From Rhabditoides inermis (taxonomy: Eukaryota > Nematoda > Chromadorea > Rhabditida > Rhabditidae), in NCBI GenBank assembly GCA_963966185.1, contig CAWZYM010000456.1, forward strand, positions 1-64,000: a stretch of DNA of 64,000 nt. The letters run 5' to 3'. Position 1 is the first letter of the stretch. Each line of letters begins with the position of its first letter. Positions 1 to 11,282 of the stretch are shown piece after piece. The position numbers were made by a program, and so were the translations under genes. The notes under the pieces are model-generated. The model saw only the letters and a program-made list of their open reading frames with translations. It was not told where the DNA came from and ran no database searches.

Positions 1-188
1 AGTGCGCCCTAGGAACAGATGCTCTATAAATCGTCAGGGACGCCTATCGATTCACTTTCCCGCGCAAATGTGACCTCGCAGTTCGCAGCACATAATTTGC
101 TGTTGTTAAATATGTACTACAAATACCTTTTAACGATTTGTGCATTTTAATTGATAAATCGTTCTCGTAATCATGGTCTATTGTAGAA

Positions 189-1850
189 ATGGTAAGTGCA
201 TACTACTATAATAACTACATCGATCAACAACTGCTGCCCAGTGATGGTAAGCTCAACATTTTATTTATAATAATTTTATATTTCCGATCGAGAAAGAGCG
301 CATGGAATGGTCACTGGGTGCATACTGATTCCTCAAATGTGTATGCTTTTGCATCCTCCGGTTTTCTATATCCTCTGTTACATTCTCCGTGTTTCATTTC
401 CTGAATTCTTCGCTCGGTTAGACAAAAATACACGGAGGGAACCAGTGCACCATCCTGCAGCCGTGAGCTTATGTTTTCACTCAATTTAGAAGATATATTA
501 ATGTTCAGAGCGTCATTACTCTTCTCAATGCACTCTCGCTACTGTATGTCACACCATACATCATTGACTTCGTAAATTTGAAATGGTAACTATTTTTGAC
601 TAGTGTAGTTACGCATTTTACAACTTACAGGATTCATCCCTTTGTACACCTCGTTGAATCTGTCGTGGAAACCTCAGTTTCCATTGCTCTGATTCTCACT
701 GAGCGTACATACATTCATTTGCTTGCAGGCATTGTAGAAAAAAAGAGGAATTTGGTAACATAAGTATGCAATCATCTATGTATGTTTTTGGGTTCGGTTA
801 CGTTGATTCAGATAACTTCTTTTCAGAAAAGAATACAACCGAGATATTATAGTATCACTTTTTGTTAGTGCATCGTTTACTATTCTGGACCATTGTCTCA
901 TTTTTTTAAAATATTTTACTGTCGAGATTACACACCAAAATGCACCTATTTATTCTGTCCATCGGTCTCTGCTATCTGCTTCGAAAGGTTAGTCTAAATA
1001 CTAATATAGAAATAGAAAATGTGTTGATTGCCAGTCTGCATGTACAGTCTGCATGTAGTCTGTCTGTAAAAAAATGATTGAAAATATTACGGGGCCGTAG
1101 AATTGCATAACATAACGCATAACGGATCATTTTTCACATTCAGATCTAAATACTGGTAATAGCAAAAAGGATGTAAGTGTGCATGAAGGCTAACCGTCAT
1201 CAAACTAGCAACCACAGTATCAGGAAATCACAACAAGTAGGATAATGAAATTTACATTTATATTTTAGCAAAAGTAGATTAGAAAACAGAAGAGCGTAAA
1301 TGACGGGATGATAAATATATAAGTGTTAGTTGATGTTAGCTTTGAGAACGATGGGTAAAATCTGAGTGGCGTAGCGTAGTTTCGAGTTGTAAAGTTCTCA
1401 AGTGTCAACCCGACAATTCTCTATTGCTCATCCCCACATATCCACCAGAAGAGCGCCGATAGTGGCGTCTCAAACTGGTTAATATCTCAAATGACAATTC
1501 GTTTTCAGACGATAACTCTTAAAACCTCTCGATCTACCGAAGAACATGTTGCATACTTCCAAACCATGCTTTTTATTAAATCAATTATTTGCTTGCCTGC
1601 AACCGGTACCGTTAACATAACGTATCAATCTAATCATTTATATTTATTCTTCTTCGTCTTCACTTGGTACGGTAATTCTCCTAACTTTCTCCATGTCGCT
1701 CGATATGGGCCCCTTCCCTATTACATGACAGGACATTGTCTCTGGATCATTATAGTCAAAGCGGTAAGTTTCTGATAAGTTTCTTATTTAACAGTTTTTT
1801 TTCAGTTGTCGGAGATAAGCCGCACTCCTCAACCGAAGACCAGGCACTAA
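189..1850 (+). CDS. Multi-pass membrane protein, paralog A (family not assigned)
   Basis: Spliced gene aligned by eye with the minus-strand paralog at 8452-9849. Exon 1 (189-245) starts MVSAYYYNNYIDQ. Exon 2 (about 294-464) is hydrophobic, with PQMCMLLHPPVFYILCYIL, and ends HHPAA. Further exons lie near 507-590, 631-753, 831-988, 1509-1606 and 1620-1764. The last exon (about 1806-1850) encodes LSEISRTPQPKTRH and a stop. About six to seven hydrophobic segments are visible, and the conserved late block is GPLPYYMTG. The exon near 831-988 changes frame internally in both paralogs, so it may hide a short intron (GT at about 873, AG at about 940) or an error. A serpentine receptor or a Frag1/DRAM/PGAP2-like protein are both possible. 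No diagnostic motif was seen. Confidence 0.55.
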
Positions 1851-2519
1851 TCAACTGTTATCACCATCTTCAAAACACATGATCTCAAAAACTCTTCAGG
1901 ATATAATTCATTCATGAATAAAAAAAATTAAATAAATAAAAAAACTTTTGACATTTGCGACTGAACAATATTCAAAATTTTAAAAACTTGTTATCACTCA
2001 AGCTTACATTATCTATGTTTGTTCAATACTGGAATATAGATCTATTATCTATTCACCTTTCTATCAAACAGACAAGGGCATCATTGATTCTGTCCAAGCA
2101 CTGTTCCTCACTTGATTGTCTTATCGATGCGGTCTCTCACTTCTCTCTTGCTCTCACGTATAGGCTCGCAACCAAACTCTTCCCTTTTTCCAAACCAACT
2201 AACAACACTGTCAAAGCATTTCTATCTAAACCTGTTTATGAAAGTGTCAATACATTACCCCCTCCCATTTTACATCCATCCTTGTTCACTTTTTATCTTT
2301 CATTGATACCATACTGTAGCTTTCATTTGGATTTTTTTCTCTCGTTTGAACATTTTCTCGTTTAACTTGTTCCCTGGTCTATATGAGTTTAACCTTGATC
2401 TTGTAAAAAAATTGTTTATGCAATTAGAATAAACTGTGTTTTGCTCATAATTGTCAATACTAAACTGGTTTCCAATTATGTTTTGTGATACCATATGCGT
2501 TCCCCTCTCTCCCCTCACC
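1851..2519. other. Intergenic, no gene seen
   Basis: AT-rich spacer between paralog A and the GC-rich leader of the hydrolase/VPS33B locus. A 136-codon open frame at 1955-2365 has low-complexity composition, no splice context and no recognisable domain, and I do not regard it as a gene. Confidence 0.6.
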
Positions 2520-2704
2520 GTTGCACCTGTTGGTTCTGCTGCAGCTAGCGGCGGCGGCGCGGTTTGAGAGCTGCTCGCTCTCGCTCACTATATCGACATC
2601 CCGCCCACTCTCGCTTATCAGGCTGTGTGCGGGTGAGCGGCGCGTACCCTGTTCTTGGCAGGCACTCTCGCTCCGCCGCCGCCGCCGCCTCCCCGATCGT
2701 CGCA
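2520..2704 (+). promoter_or_regulatory. GC-rich leader/promoter of the hydrolase and VPS33B
   Basis: An abrupt GC-rich block with GCC/GGC triplet runs lies directly before the ATG at 2705. A possible donor (GTGAGC, about 2633) could join a 5' UTR exon to the acceptor at 3226-3232, so VPS33B may share this promoter. No clear TATA box. Confidence 0.4.
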
Positions 2705-5700
2705 ATGTGGTGGCTGATCCCGCTCGCCCTCCTCGCTGCCATACCCATCTTCTTCTACACCTACACCAGAGGCGTCGCCGATGTGAGTCCCCTTCCCTTC
2801 CATGTTCCATGTCCACTGCTGCACGCCAACTTTTGTGGGGTAACTGTACGCACTTTTTGGTATTTTGGCGTGCTAACTGTCATGTGCACTTTCTCCTGCC
2901 CGTCGAAATTGTTTCGCCTTGTTTGGTCGCATGTACTTTGGAATCGTAGTTGCGCATGAAATTCTCAAAGGGGGGGAAGGGCGCTGCAATTGGCATGATT
3001 TCTTCTTTCAGTATGTTTTCTGTTTCGAATGTATCAATTGTTATACTGTTCGGTGGATGTTGAATTGTATTTCGTTCAATGTGTAACACACATACGCAGC
3101 AGAACTTGTCAGGTGCAACACACTTTCTTTCTCTCTCTCTCTCTCTCTCTCGAATTCGCGTTTCGCGGCCTTTGTCGTTCCCCGCGCTATCACGCCATAT
3201 CTCTTTGGAATTGTAGTTTGCACCTGTTTCAGGTATGGACGAGCCGCTGGGTCTGCTCCGGGAGGTGGTGCGGCGGGAGCTGATGCACCTCCTGGAGTCG
3301 TTCCCCGGCCGCAAGGAGCTGGTGGTGTGTCCGAGTCTGCTGCGGCCGCTGGACAAGGTGGCGTCGATGAGTCTGCTGCAGGGCCACGACGTTGTGCGAG
3401 TGATGCCACTGCGCGACTCGGCCCCCTGGGACCCGCAGGTGGCGCGCCGCGTCTTCCTCCTCCGCCCCTCTCTCACCACCGCGCGCCTGCTCGCGTCCCA
3501 GTGCCGCGCCAACCCCGACCGCACCATCGCCGTCATCTGGGTGCACCGCCGCCTCGCCGTCTGCGACCGCGAGCTGGAGGCGCAGGGCGTGATCGGCGTC
3601 CTCGAGGAGGCCGAGCTCAACCTCGGCCTGCTGCCGCTCGAGTCGGACCTGTTCTCGCTGGAGCTGCCCTGCTCGCACCGCCCCGACCTGCTCGCTGTGG
3701 CGCACTGTCTGTGGCAGATGCAGTCGCTGTACGGGCAGATCCCGACCGTCTACGGACTGGGTCCGGCGGCGGTGAACGCGTGGAAGCTGGCGAAGAAGCT
3801 GTACGCGGAGAAGGGTGAGCCGCGCGCCTCGCCTGACCAGTCCGTCTCGCACCTGTTCGTCTTCGATAGACAGATGGACCCGGCGAGTGTGCTGCTCACT
3901 GGGCTCACGTATGAGGCGCAGCTGCACGACACGTTCAAAATCAGCTGCGGCAAGGCGTTGCTGGACAACAACAAGAAGGAGGAAGAGGAGGGCGGGAGTA
4001 GTCCGTCCAAGCCCCGCCCCGTCCTGCTCGACAACAACGATGACGTGTTCGCGTCGGTGCGCAACCGCCACATGACGGCAGTGTTCCCCTACCTGTCGGC
4101 CAAGGCGCGCGAAGTACAGGGCGGATTCGACAGGGGAGTCGGCTTGGCGCAGGTGCAGGAAATGAAGAAGTTCGTGCAGGACGAGCTAAAGGCACTGCGC
4201 TCGCAGCACCGCCAGCTGGAGACGCACATCTGCGCGTGCGAAGAGGTGCTGACGAGGGGAGCGGCAGAGGGCGCGGCGACTCGCTTCTCACTCGAGCACC
4301 GACTGATCGCCGGCAGCGTGGAGTCGACGGAGCTGGTGGCGTTCCTCGAGGACTGCTGTCTGCGCGCGCTCTCGCCGTGGAAGGTGCTGCTGCTCGCGTG
4401 TCTCGCGTCGGTGGCGTCGACCGGCCTGCCCGCCAAGCTGCTGCAGCAGTTCAAGAGTGTGTTCATGCACTGCTACGGATACGAGTACATGCCCGTCCTG
4501 CACACTCTCGGCACCAAGCGGCTGCTGGTGGAGAAGCAGAAGGTGGGTTTTGTGTGGGATGGACATTGTAAATAGTGCATTCCAGGTCCTCCCCACTCTG
4601 CCTGTTCCCCTGCCGACAAAGGCATCGGGCGACTCTCCCTCTCTTCCGTACCTCATCAAGCGAATGGGACTGCGGCCTGCCAACGAGGCCAAGCCGGTCG
4701 ACGTGAAGAACCCCGACCAGATGAGCTACGTGTTCAGTGGAGCGTTCACTCCGCCACTCTGTCAGGTAGGAAAGTACACATTCAAATATTATGTGAGAAA
4801 TATTGAGATTGATTTGTTCAGGTGGTGTCAGACTGGATGACTCGTGGCTGGCAGGGCGCGGAGCTGCGGCGGACATGGGGCGAGTCTGCCGTGTTCTCGG
4901 AGGAGTACAGTGTGGTGCCGGCAGAGAAGCGGCCGGACAGCAGGATGCGGCGTGCCGTGCTCGTCTTTTTTGTGGGCGGAGTGAGCTACGCGGAAGTGGC
5001 GGCGCTCCGGCTGCTCGCCCAGCAGAGCAACTTTCGCCTCATCATCGCCGCCACAGACGTGGTGCACAGGGAGACATGGCTGCAGACCATGGCCGAGGCC
5101 ACTGTCGAGACGTTCAACACTCCGTAATTGATTTATTGAATAATTTATTGACTAGTGCTCGTTGTATGGCGCTCGTTCGTGTTAGAGTATTTATTTATTG
5201 CCGACTGGCGCCCCCTGTGATGAGTGAGAGAGTTGTGCGATATGCCTGTTTTTGGATGGACGCTTTTATTTGTACAGAAGGCGTGGGAGATAAATGTAGA
5301 TTGATTGGCTTGTTCTTGTGTGTTACCTATGCGTGACTATGGGATGGGGTGGTGTGACATGTCGTATCAGCTGGACCCGTGTGTGTGTGGTTTTTGTGGT
5401 CGCAGTGTCTGGAGAGTGGAAGGGGGGAATGCTCTCTGATTACAGCGGGCACGACTCTATGTCAAGTTTGGAAGCGCGTTCGATGATCGGCTGAGGCGGC
5501 ATGTGAAGACGCTCGATCAGTGAGTAGGGGAGGGGAGGGAATAGAGAGAGGGGGAGAGAGAGAGAAAGAGGGAGGGAGAGAAAGAGAGAGATCAATTTGT
5601 CGATTGCAGTGTGTACCACCCTCCGTACTGGTGTCCCTTCGGATTCATGCAAACTGCCATTCGACAGATCTTCCGATCCTGCCCCTCACTGCCGTTCAGA

Positions 5701-5786
5701 AGGTAAGGCCGACTCTTTCTCCTTTCTCTCTCCTCTCTCTCTCCTCTCTCTCTCCCCCCTCTCTCTCCGCTCTCTCTCTCTTTCTT

Positions 5787-5836
<50 letters not shown>

Positions 5837-8049
5837 GAAGTTAGATCGTTTCAGACTTTGTCTTTCAATGTTGCCATGCTTGCCAGTGCCATTAGTACCC
5901 TGATTGCGGTTGCACAGATTAGCTATTATGCATGGGGGCATGTGATAGATGATAGGTTATCGGCGAGAGACACGCTGTTATCGTGTTTTGTGGGTTTTTC
6001 AAGGAACTGACTGCAATAGTGTGTACGTGCATAGTGTTTTCACGGAAATGACATGAAATGGTGGAAATAACGAGGAAGTAAAAACCGTCTTACTCTTTAC
6101 TCCATCTCTTGCTCTTCCTCTCATTCTTCCCCTCATTCTGTCAATGCGTAGCCCGATGCGTAGTAGTCTTCCCCCCACTCTCTCTTCTCTCTACAGGGAG
6201 GTGTTCACATTCCCGGACGGGGGCGAGCTGGGCGCTGATTGGCTGGAGCCCGCCGGCAGCAACGATGAGACACCCATCGTGTTCCTCCTGCCAGGAATCA
6301 CTGGTGAGAAGAGGGTAGAAGAAGAGGAAGAATGATAGAGAGAGAGAGAGAGAGAGAGAGTTGGTTGCCGTGCAGGTTCGACGCACGACTGCTGCTACAT
6401 CCTGCACACAGTGATGGAGGCGGAGCAGAATGGGTGGAAGAGTCTGGTGGTGAACCCGCGCGGACTCGGCGGAGTGCCCCTCAAGACACCCAGGTGAGGG
6501 GGGATGGGGTATGTTTCTGTGAGCGATGGATGAATGGGAGGCATATAAAGATGTTATTAGCCGTTAGAAGTTTTTTGATTGATATGTTTCACTGTGAGAG
6601 TGTATGTGATTCGAGGAAAATTGTGTAATGTAGTTGGTCAATTGTGTTCAAACTTTTTTTAAACCGTTAAGAGATGTATGGTTGATATGTTTCACTGTGA
6701 GATCACATGCGTATCGAGGAAAGTTGTGTAATTAGTAGTAGGTAATGATTTTATTCATAGTATTTTATTATTTCAGGACGTACAACGCGGCGGTGACGAC
6801 TGACATCCAGCACGTGATTGCGGAGGTGAACAAGCGATACCCCAAGGCGATGAAGATCGGATGCGGGTACTCGATGGGAGGGTGAGTGGGTGGAGAGGGA
6901 GGAGAAAGAGAGAGGGGGGAGAGAGAGGGAGAGAGAGATGAGAGAGATGAAATGGAGAGGGAGAGATGAGAGAGAGAGATGAAAGGGAGAGAGAGAGGAA
7001 GAGAGAAGTCTGTTGCAGTATGATTCTGTGGAACTACATGTCGAAGGAGACGAAGGAGAGTGTGGGTCTGGACGCGGCTCTGATCATCTCCAGCCCTTGG
7101 GATCCCATGGACGCCACCTTCACTATTGAGGTAGGGTGGAGGGAGGGAGGAGAGAGAGAGATATGGTTGCAGGAGTTCTTCCCGCGCCTCTTCTTTAACT
7201 CGTTCTTGGCAAACAACCTCAAGGATATTGTCAGACCGTGAGTTTGAGAGAGGAGTGTATTGAAGTGATTGTGATTTATCGATTGATTCGCAGGTACAAG
7301 TCTATTCTGGAGAACCACGTCGACTGGGAGAAGGTGATGGCTGTGAAGACTGTGAGAGATTTTGACAAGGTGGGCAAACCAGTACCTTTTTGTAGTTGTA
7401 GTTGTTTGTATTCACGTCCAGCGATTTCATTACGGCTCAAAACAGTAAATCATGTCGAATGATGGATGGAACTTATTTCTTCTAGGCCTTCGTTGTTCCT
7501 CTGTTTGGATACAAGGACTGGCCCGAGTACTACCATGACTCGGCTCTCTATTACAAGGTATCGATTGATTGATATATGATATCCATTTATTGATCGCTTT
7601 AGTTAATAAAAGTGTATCAAAGACAACGTGATTAGAGTGTACTTATCTGATAATGAGTGCATGAGATAATGAACGGAAAATTATTAGTGATGTTGGTGGT
7701 GAAACTATGAGAAACTGTAACATGAGAAACTGTGACAGTATTTATGACATATTTTCCAGGTTCATAAGATCCCGATTCCGACGCTGTGCCTCAACTCTGG
7801 CGACGACTGCTTCAGTCCCCTCAAGTGTCAGTCTCTCTTTCTCTCGCCCTCTCTCTCTATCTCACCCTCCCTCCCTCCCTTTCAGCCATCCCGTTCCCCG
7901 AGATAGTCCGTTCGGATAACGTGGCAGTAGCCGTGACTCGTGCGGGCGGCCACACTTCCTACATGGAGTCTGCCAATCCCAATGCCCGCGGATACATCGA
8001 GCGTCTCTTTGTCGACTACTGCACCATGGTCTTCGACAAGAAGGAGTAG
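2705..8049 (+). CDS. ABHD1/ABHD3-like membrane-anchored alpha/beta hydrolase
   Basis: Twelve exons join in phase: 2705-2782, 5446-5519, 5610-5702, 6197-6303, 6376-6493, 6777-6881, 7019-7130, 7173-7237, 7294-7369, 7486-7557, 7760-7826 and 7886-8049, giving about 376 aa. The N-terminus is a single hydrophobic anchor (MWWLIPLALLAAIPIFFYTY). It is followed by the family-typical region YHPPYWCPFGFMQT and a hydrolase core. The triad is visible: nucleophile in GYSMGG, Asp in NSGDDCFSP and His in AGGHTSY. ABHD1/3 enzymes are lipid hydrolases (ABHD3 acts on medium-chain phosphatidylcholines) at intracellular membranes. Assigning exon 1 at 2705 is an inference from phase 0 on both sides and the anchor; VPS33B would then lie in intron 1. 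The last intron uses donor GTCAGT at 7827, which restores the frame. Confidence 0.88.
3226..3234 (+). other. Splice acceptor 2 nt before the VPS33B start
   Basis: The acceptor tttcag ends at 3232 and the ATG begins at 3235. In nematodes this spacing is typical of spliced-leader addition; a cis-spliced 5' UTR exon from about 2632 is the alternative. Confidence 0.5.
3235..5127 (+). CDS. VPS33B: VPS33B, Sec1/Munc18-family endolysosomal tethering protein
   Basis: Three exons (3235-4542, 4586-4765, 4822-5127) join in phase and give about 597 aa, close to the roughly 617 aa of human VPS33B. Landmarks seen: LLESFPGRKELVV and PLDKVASMSLLQGHDV near the start, LLPLESDLFSLELP, LYGQIPTVYGLG, HLFVFDRQMD, QVQEMKKFVQDELKALRSQHR, an MSYVFSGAFTPPLCQ block near residue 490 and a C-terminal LVFFVGGVSYAEVAALRLL. 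VPS33B works with VIPAS39/SPE-39 in vesicle fusion to late endosomes and lysosomes. Exon 1 is unusually long and GC-rich compared with the neighbours. The start was chosen at the first ATG after the acceptor; upstream frames do not continue it. It lies within the presumed first intron of the hydrolase, same strand. Confidence 0.95.
5708..5834 (+). repeat. (CT)n-rich microsatellite in hydrolase intron
   Basis: A run of CT dinucleotides with a few TTTCTTT and CCCC interruptions fills the start of the intron after the exon ending at 5702. Confidence 0.9.
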
Positions 8050-8451
8050 GTACTGTGGGTTACTGTACTGTATGGTTACTTATTACTGTAAAGTACTTGG
8101 TACTGTAGTTTATGAAGGTGTTGTATCAGCTCTACTCGCTCGTTGCTCCCGCCAATATGTGATTCAATTTCTAGCACATTTCAATAGCCTAGCTCGTAAT
8201 ATATATCTCACTCACCTAGCCCAGTGGTCCTGTTTAGCTCGTTCCGATTTCTTCTCATTCACGTGTACTTGGTACTGTATAGTTGTATTTCAATTACTGT
8301 AGTTAGTCGCCTAATACAATAGTCACATTCCCCCACTCAGTGTTCTAGATTGTTTTATGAAGTGATAGTGCTGCACGTATGATCTGTTCTGGTAGCCAGT
8401 AATAAAGAGTTTATGGAAGTGAAGCTTATCGGGAATTGTGTTTTTGTAAAA

Positions 8452-9849
8452 CTAATAAATAAGAATCATGTGATTGGTAAATTGGTTTCGGTGTTGCACT
8501 TTTGGCTGGGGAGAGCGGGATATTTCGGAATACTGAAATTTAAAAGTGATTGTTCACAACAAGAATTTATTCATACCTCTTTGACGAGAATCATCCAGAA
8601 ACTTGAACCAGTCATATAGTATGGTAGAGGACCATTTCGAGGAATCGACAGGGCATCGGAGAAATAGCCGCACCAAGTGAACATGAAGAAGACAGAACAT
8701 TTATTTTTTGCTGACATACCTGTCGCAGGAAGGCACACGAGCAAAATTAGAAAGAGCGGTACAGAAAAGTAGTTTAGTTGGGACGTGATCGAGACTCGAG
8801 AGGTCTTCACTAGCATTGCCTCAAATTGATAAGTTTGTTAGAATATTCGAAAATAGAAAAAATATAACCTTTCTTAGCAGATAGAAGACTCCGCATGATA
8901 GTAGGACCAGGTGTATTTGATGGATGGTCTCTGTGTGGTAAGATGGTTGAATGAAACTAGGCAGTGCTTCACGAAAGTGATGGTGGCACTCGCAAGCAGT
9001 GATAGTATGATATCCGTGCGGTACGGGGCTCTGCGTCTGAATTGTGTTTAAATCAATTGAATGAGATATGACTGTTATGAGTAAGAAAACATACCTACAC
9101 ACACGCGTTCTTCCGTTTTCTCTTTTCTCGTCCGTCTAACATTTGGATGAAGGTGCGTCCGGTGAGAATGACAGAGATGGTAATCGCGGATTCCACACGG
9201 TAGACTCCAAGAATTGTAGAACGGGATGAATCCTGGAAGTTGTTATTACTAGTTTAAACTGGGAGTTGTACTCACGGCTGCAGACCAACATAGTCCACGG
9301 AGTAACATACAGTACAGCGACAGTGGGGATGAGAATGAGGACGGCCTGGAAAAGAGTAAGGTATTCCCCCATTTTCACGGAACGGCAGTTTTCTCGGCCA
9401 ACAAAAACGAACTAGACATTGAGAAAATGACATCGAATAGGACAATTAGTTGAACCTATACACGAGTTGCGGTGTTCTACTCACAGCGGCTGGATGAGTG
9501 ACGGGTTGCTTGGGGGTGTTGGTGTCTAGTCGGTCGAAGAATGCGGGGAAGGATGCGCGGAGGAGGCAGGAGAGGAGAGAGGAGAAGGGAGGGTGCAGCA
9601 CCAGACACATCTCAGGCAACCACACGCAGATGTAGACGAGAGTGTGTTCTTTCAAGCGGTCTGCAATGATTACTTAGGCACTACTGTATGCTTCATATCA
9701 TTATGACTGTGTTGTCATATTCAGATGTAACAATTTCGAATAAACGATTGATTGAATGATTATTATTCCCCGTAGAATACCACTGATTCACCTTCGTCTG
9801 GAAAATTTCTTTGATCGATGTAGCCATTGTAGTAGTAGGCGCTAACCAT
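8452..9849 (-). CDS. Multi-pass membrane protein, paralog B (possibly damaged)
   Basis: Inverted paralog of 189-1850. Exon 1 starts MVSAYYYNGYIDQ (9849 downward), exon 2 has LPEMCLVLHPPF and DTNTPKQPVTHPAA, and later exons contain AVLILIPTVAVLYVTPWTM, HLVLLSCGVFYLLRK, SQLNYFSVPLFLILLVCLPATG and GPLPYYMTG. The last exon has YSEISRSPQPK and ends at 8452-8454. Relative to paralog A the exon at about 9136-9235 carries a 2-nt (GT) difference, which changes frame in mid-exon unless an alternative donor compensates. The TM5/TM6 exon shows the same internal frame change as in A. The gene is therefore real by homology, but its integrity is uncertain. It is convergent with the hydrolase. Confidence 0.5.
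9664..9760 (+). repeat. Truncated retroposon 3' tail
   Basis: Shares an ordered block (CTGTATGCTTC, TGTCATATTCAG, TAACRATT, then AATAAAC plus a TTGA-type repeat) with 41995-42080, and more weakly with 54745-54780. This looks like the 3' end of a LINE or SINE with a simple-repeat tail. It lies in the first intron of paralog B. Confidence 0.5.
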
Positions 9850-9951
9850 TGCTTTAAAAACATACAAAAATATAAAAAAGAAATCGTTTGCGCGGGAGTT
9901 CAATAAATAGGCGTGGGCGAAGGACTGGGTGAATTGCCGAGAGCAAAACGG

Positions 9952-10006
<55 letters not shown>

Positions 10007-10211
10007 CTTTCTTATTGGTCTACAGGCATACTGTGTCGGCCGTGAGAAAGATACAAATATCAAAATAAAATTTATGAAATTATTTGTACAAAACATAAAA
10101 GCAAACGAAATGTACAATTCGGAAGAGATCACAGTGCGAGGAGGACAACAAAAGGAAGAATATAATAAGAAAACACAAAGTTTTGAAGAAAAAAATCCTT
10201 GAGGTGTAATA

Positions 10212-11238
10212 TCAGCTCGGCTCTCTATTGAGCATCTTCTGTCGCTCTCGCTGATAGTGGTCGTTGTAGAGTCTGGAAATACATAATTACAATATACTAC
10301 AACTACAGTTCCGTTTTCTCCTACTCACTTCTTCCCGTTCTCCATCCTATACCCCCTGAACATGGGTACAGTCATTGGATCCGCTGGGATGCTCTCCCTC
10401 TCCCTCTCCTCCACTTCTCTCAGCATATCCAAGTCGGGCTCAGAGAGGTCAACCTGCATAGAAGTCACTGTCGATTTGTCGGGTTGCATCTGTGTGCAGT
10501 GTTAATTAATATATGCAGTTCTGTAAATACTGGTAACGGGGCGTACCTTGTATGGGAAGTTCTCCTTGGCGACTAGCCAGTAGGTGCGCATCACTCCCTT
10601 GCCCTGTATAGAGAAAGCACGATGTTTCATGTTTTATTAGCATATTACGTTGCGGAGAATTGACTTTTCCTATATGTTTCTTTTGCAACTATCGGAAATC
10701 TCATCGCACAATTGTATGTCACTTATTTCTTCTGATGAATTGTGGATGTGAGAACGTAATGTCCGTACCTTGATGTTCCTTTCTCCCCTGAGATTGAGTG
10801 TGAACCCCTTGTCCCCATGGTGCTGAGAGATGTGGTTGAAGGTGGTGTGCGACAGCTGGATGCGCATCGCTGCAAAGAGAGATCACTCTACTTTCATCAT
10901 CTTCCATCCCCTGCTAAGGAAGAGTATGCTGAGAGGGGGAGAGAGGGGGAAGGATGCTCACGCATTCCAGTCGACTCCATTCTGCTGGCAGTGTTGACAG
11001 TGTCTCCGAACAGGCAGTACCGCGGCATCTTCACACCCACTATCCCGGCAGCGCAAGGGCCTGCAATGCTCAAATACTTGATATGCCTACATTTGATCCG
11101 GTTGTCGCTGTACAAATCACCCAAAAGTTGGTCGATACATCAACTACATGGACAATTTGTAAATTGTGTTTTCACCTGTGTTCATTCCGATCCGCATGCG
11201 CAGCTGGATATCGGGACGGTGTGGGATCTGAATAAATC

Positions 11239-11282
<44 letters not shown>

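Noticed and set aside
1955..2365. 136-codon open frame between paralog A and the hydrolase locus
   Set aside because: Low-complexity Ser/Leu-rich composition, no domain, no splice context; open by chance in AT-rich DNA.
2564..2959. 131-codon frame overlapping the leader of the hydrolase
   Set aside because: It reads through the donor at 2783. Only the part from Met 2705 to 2782 is kept as exon 1.
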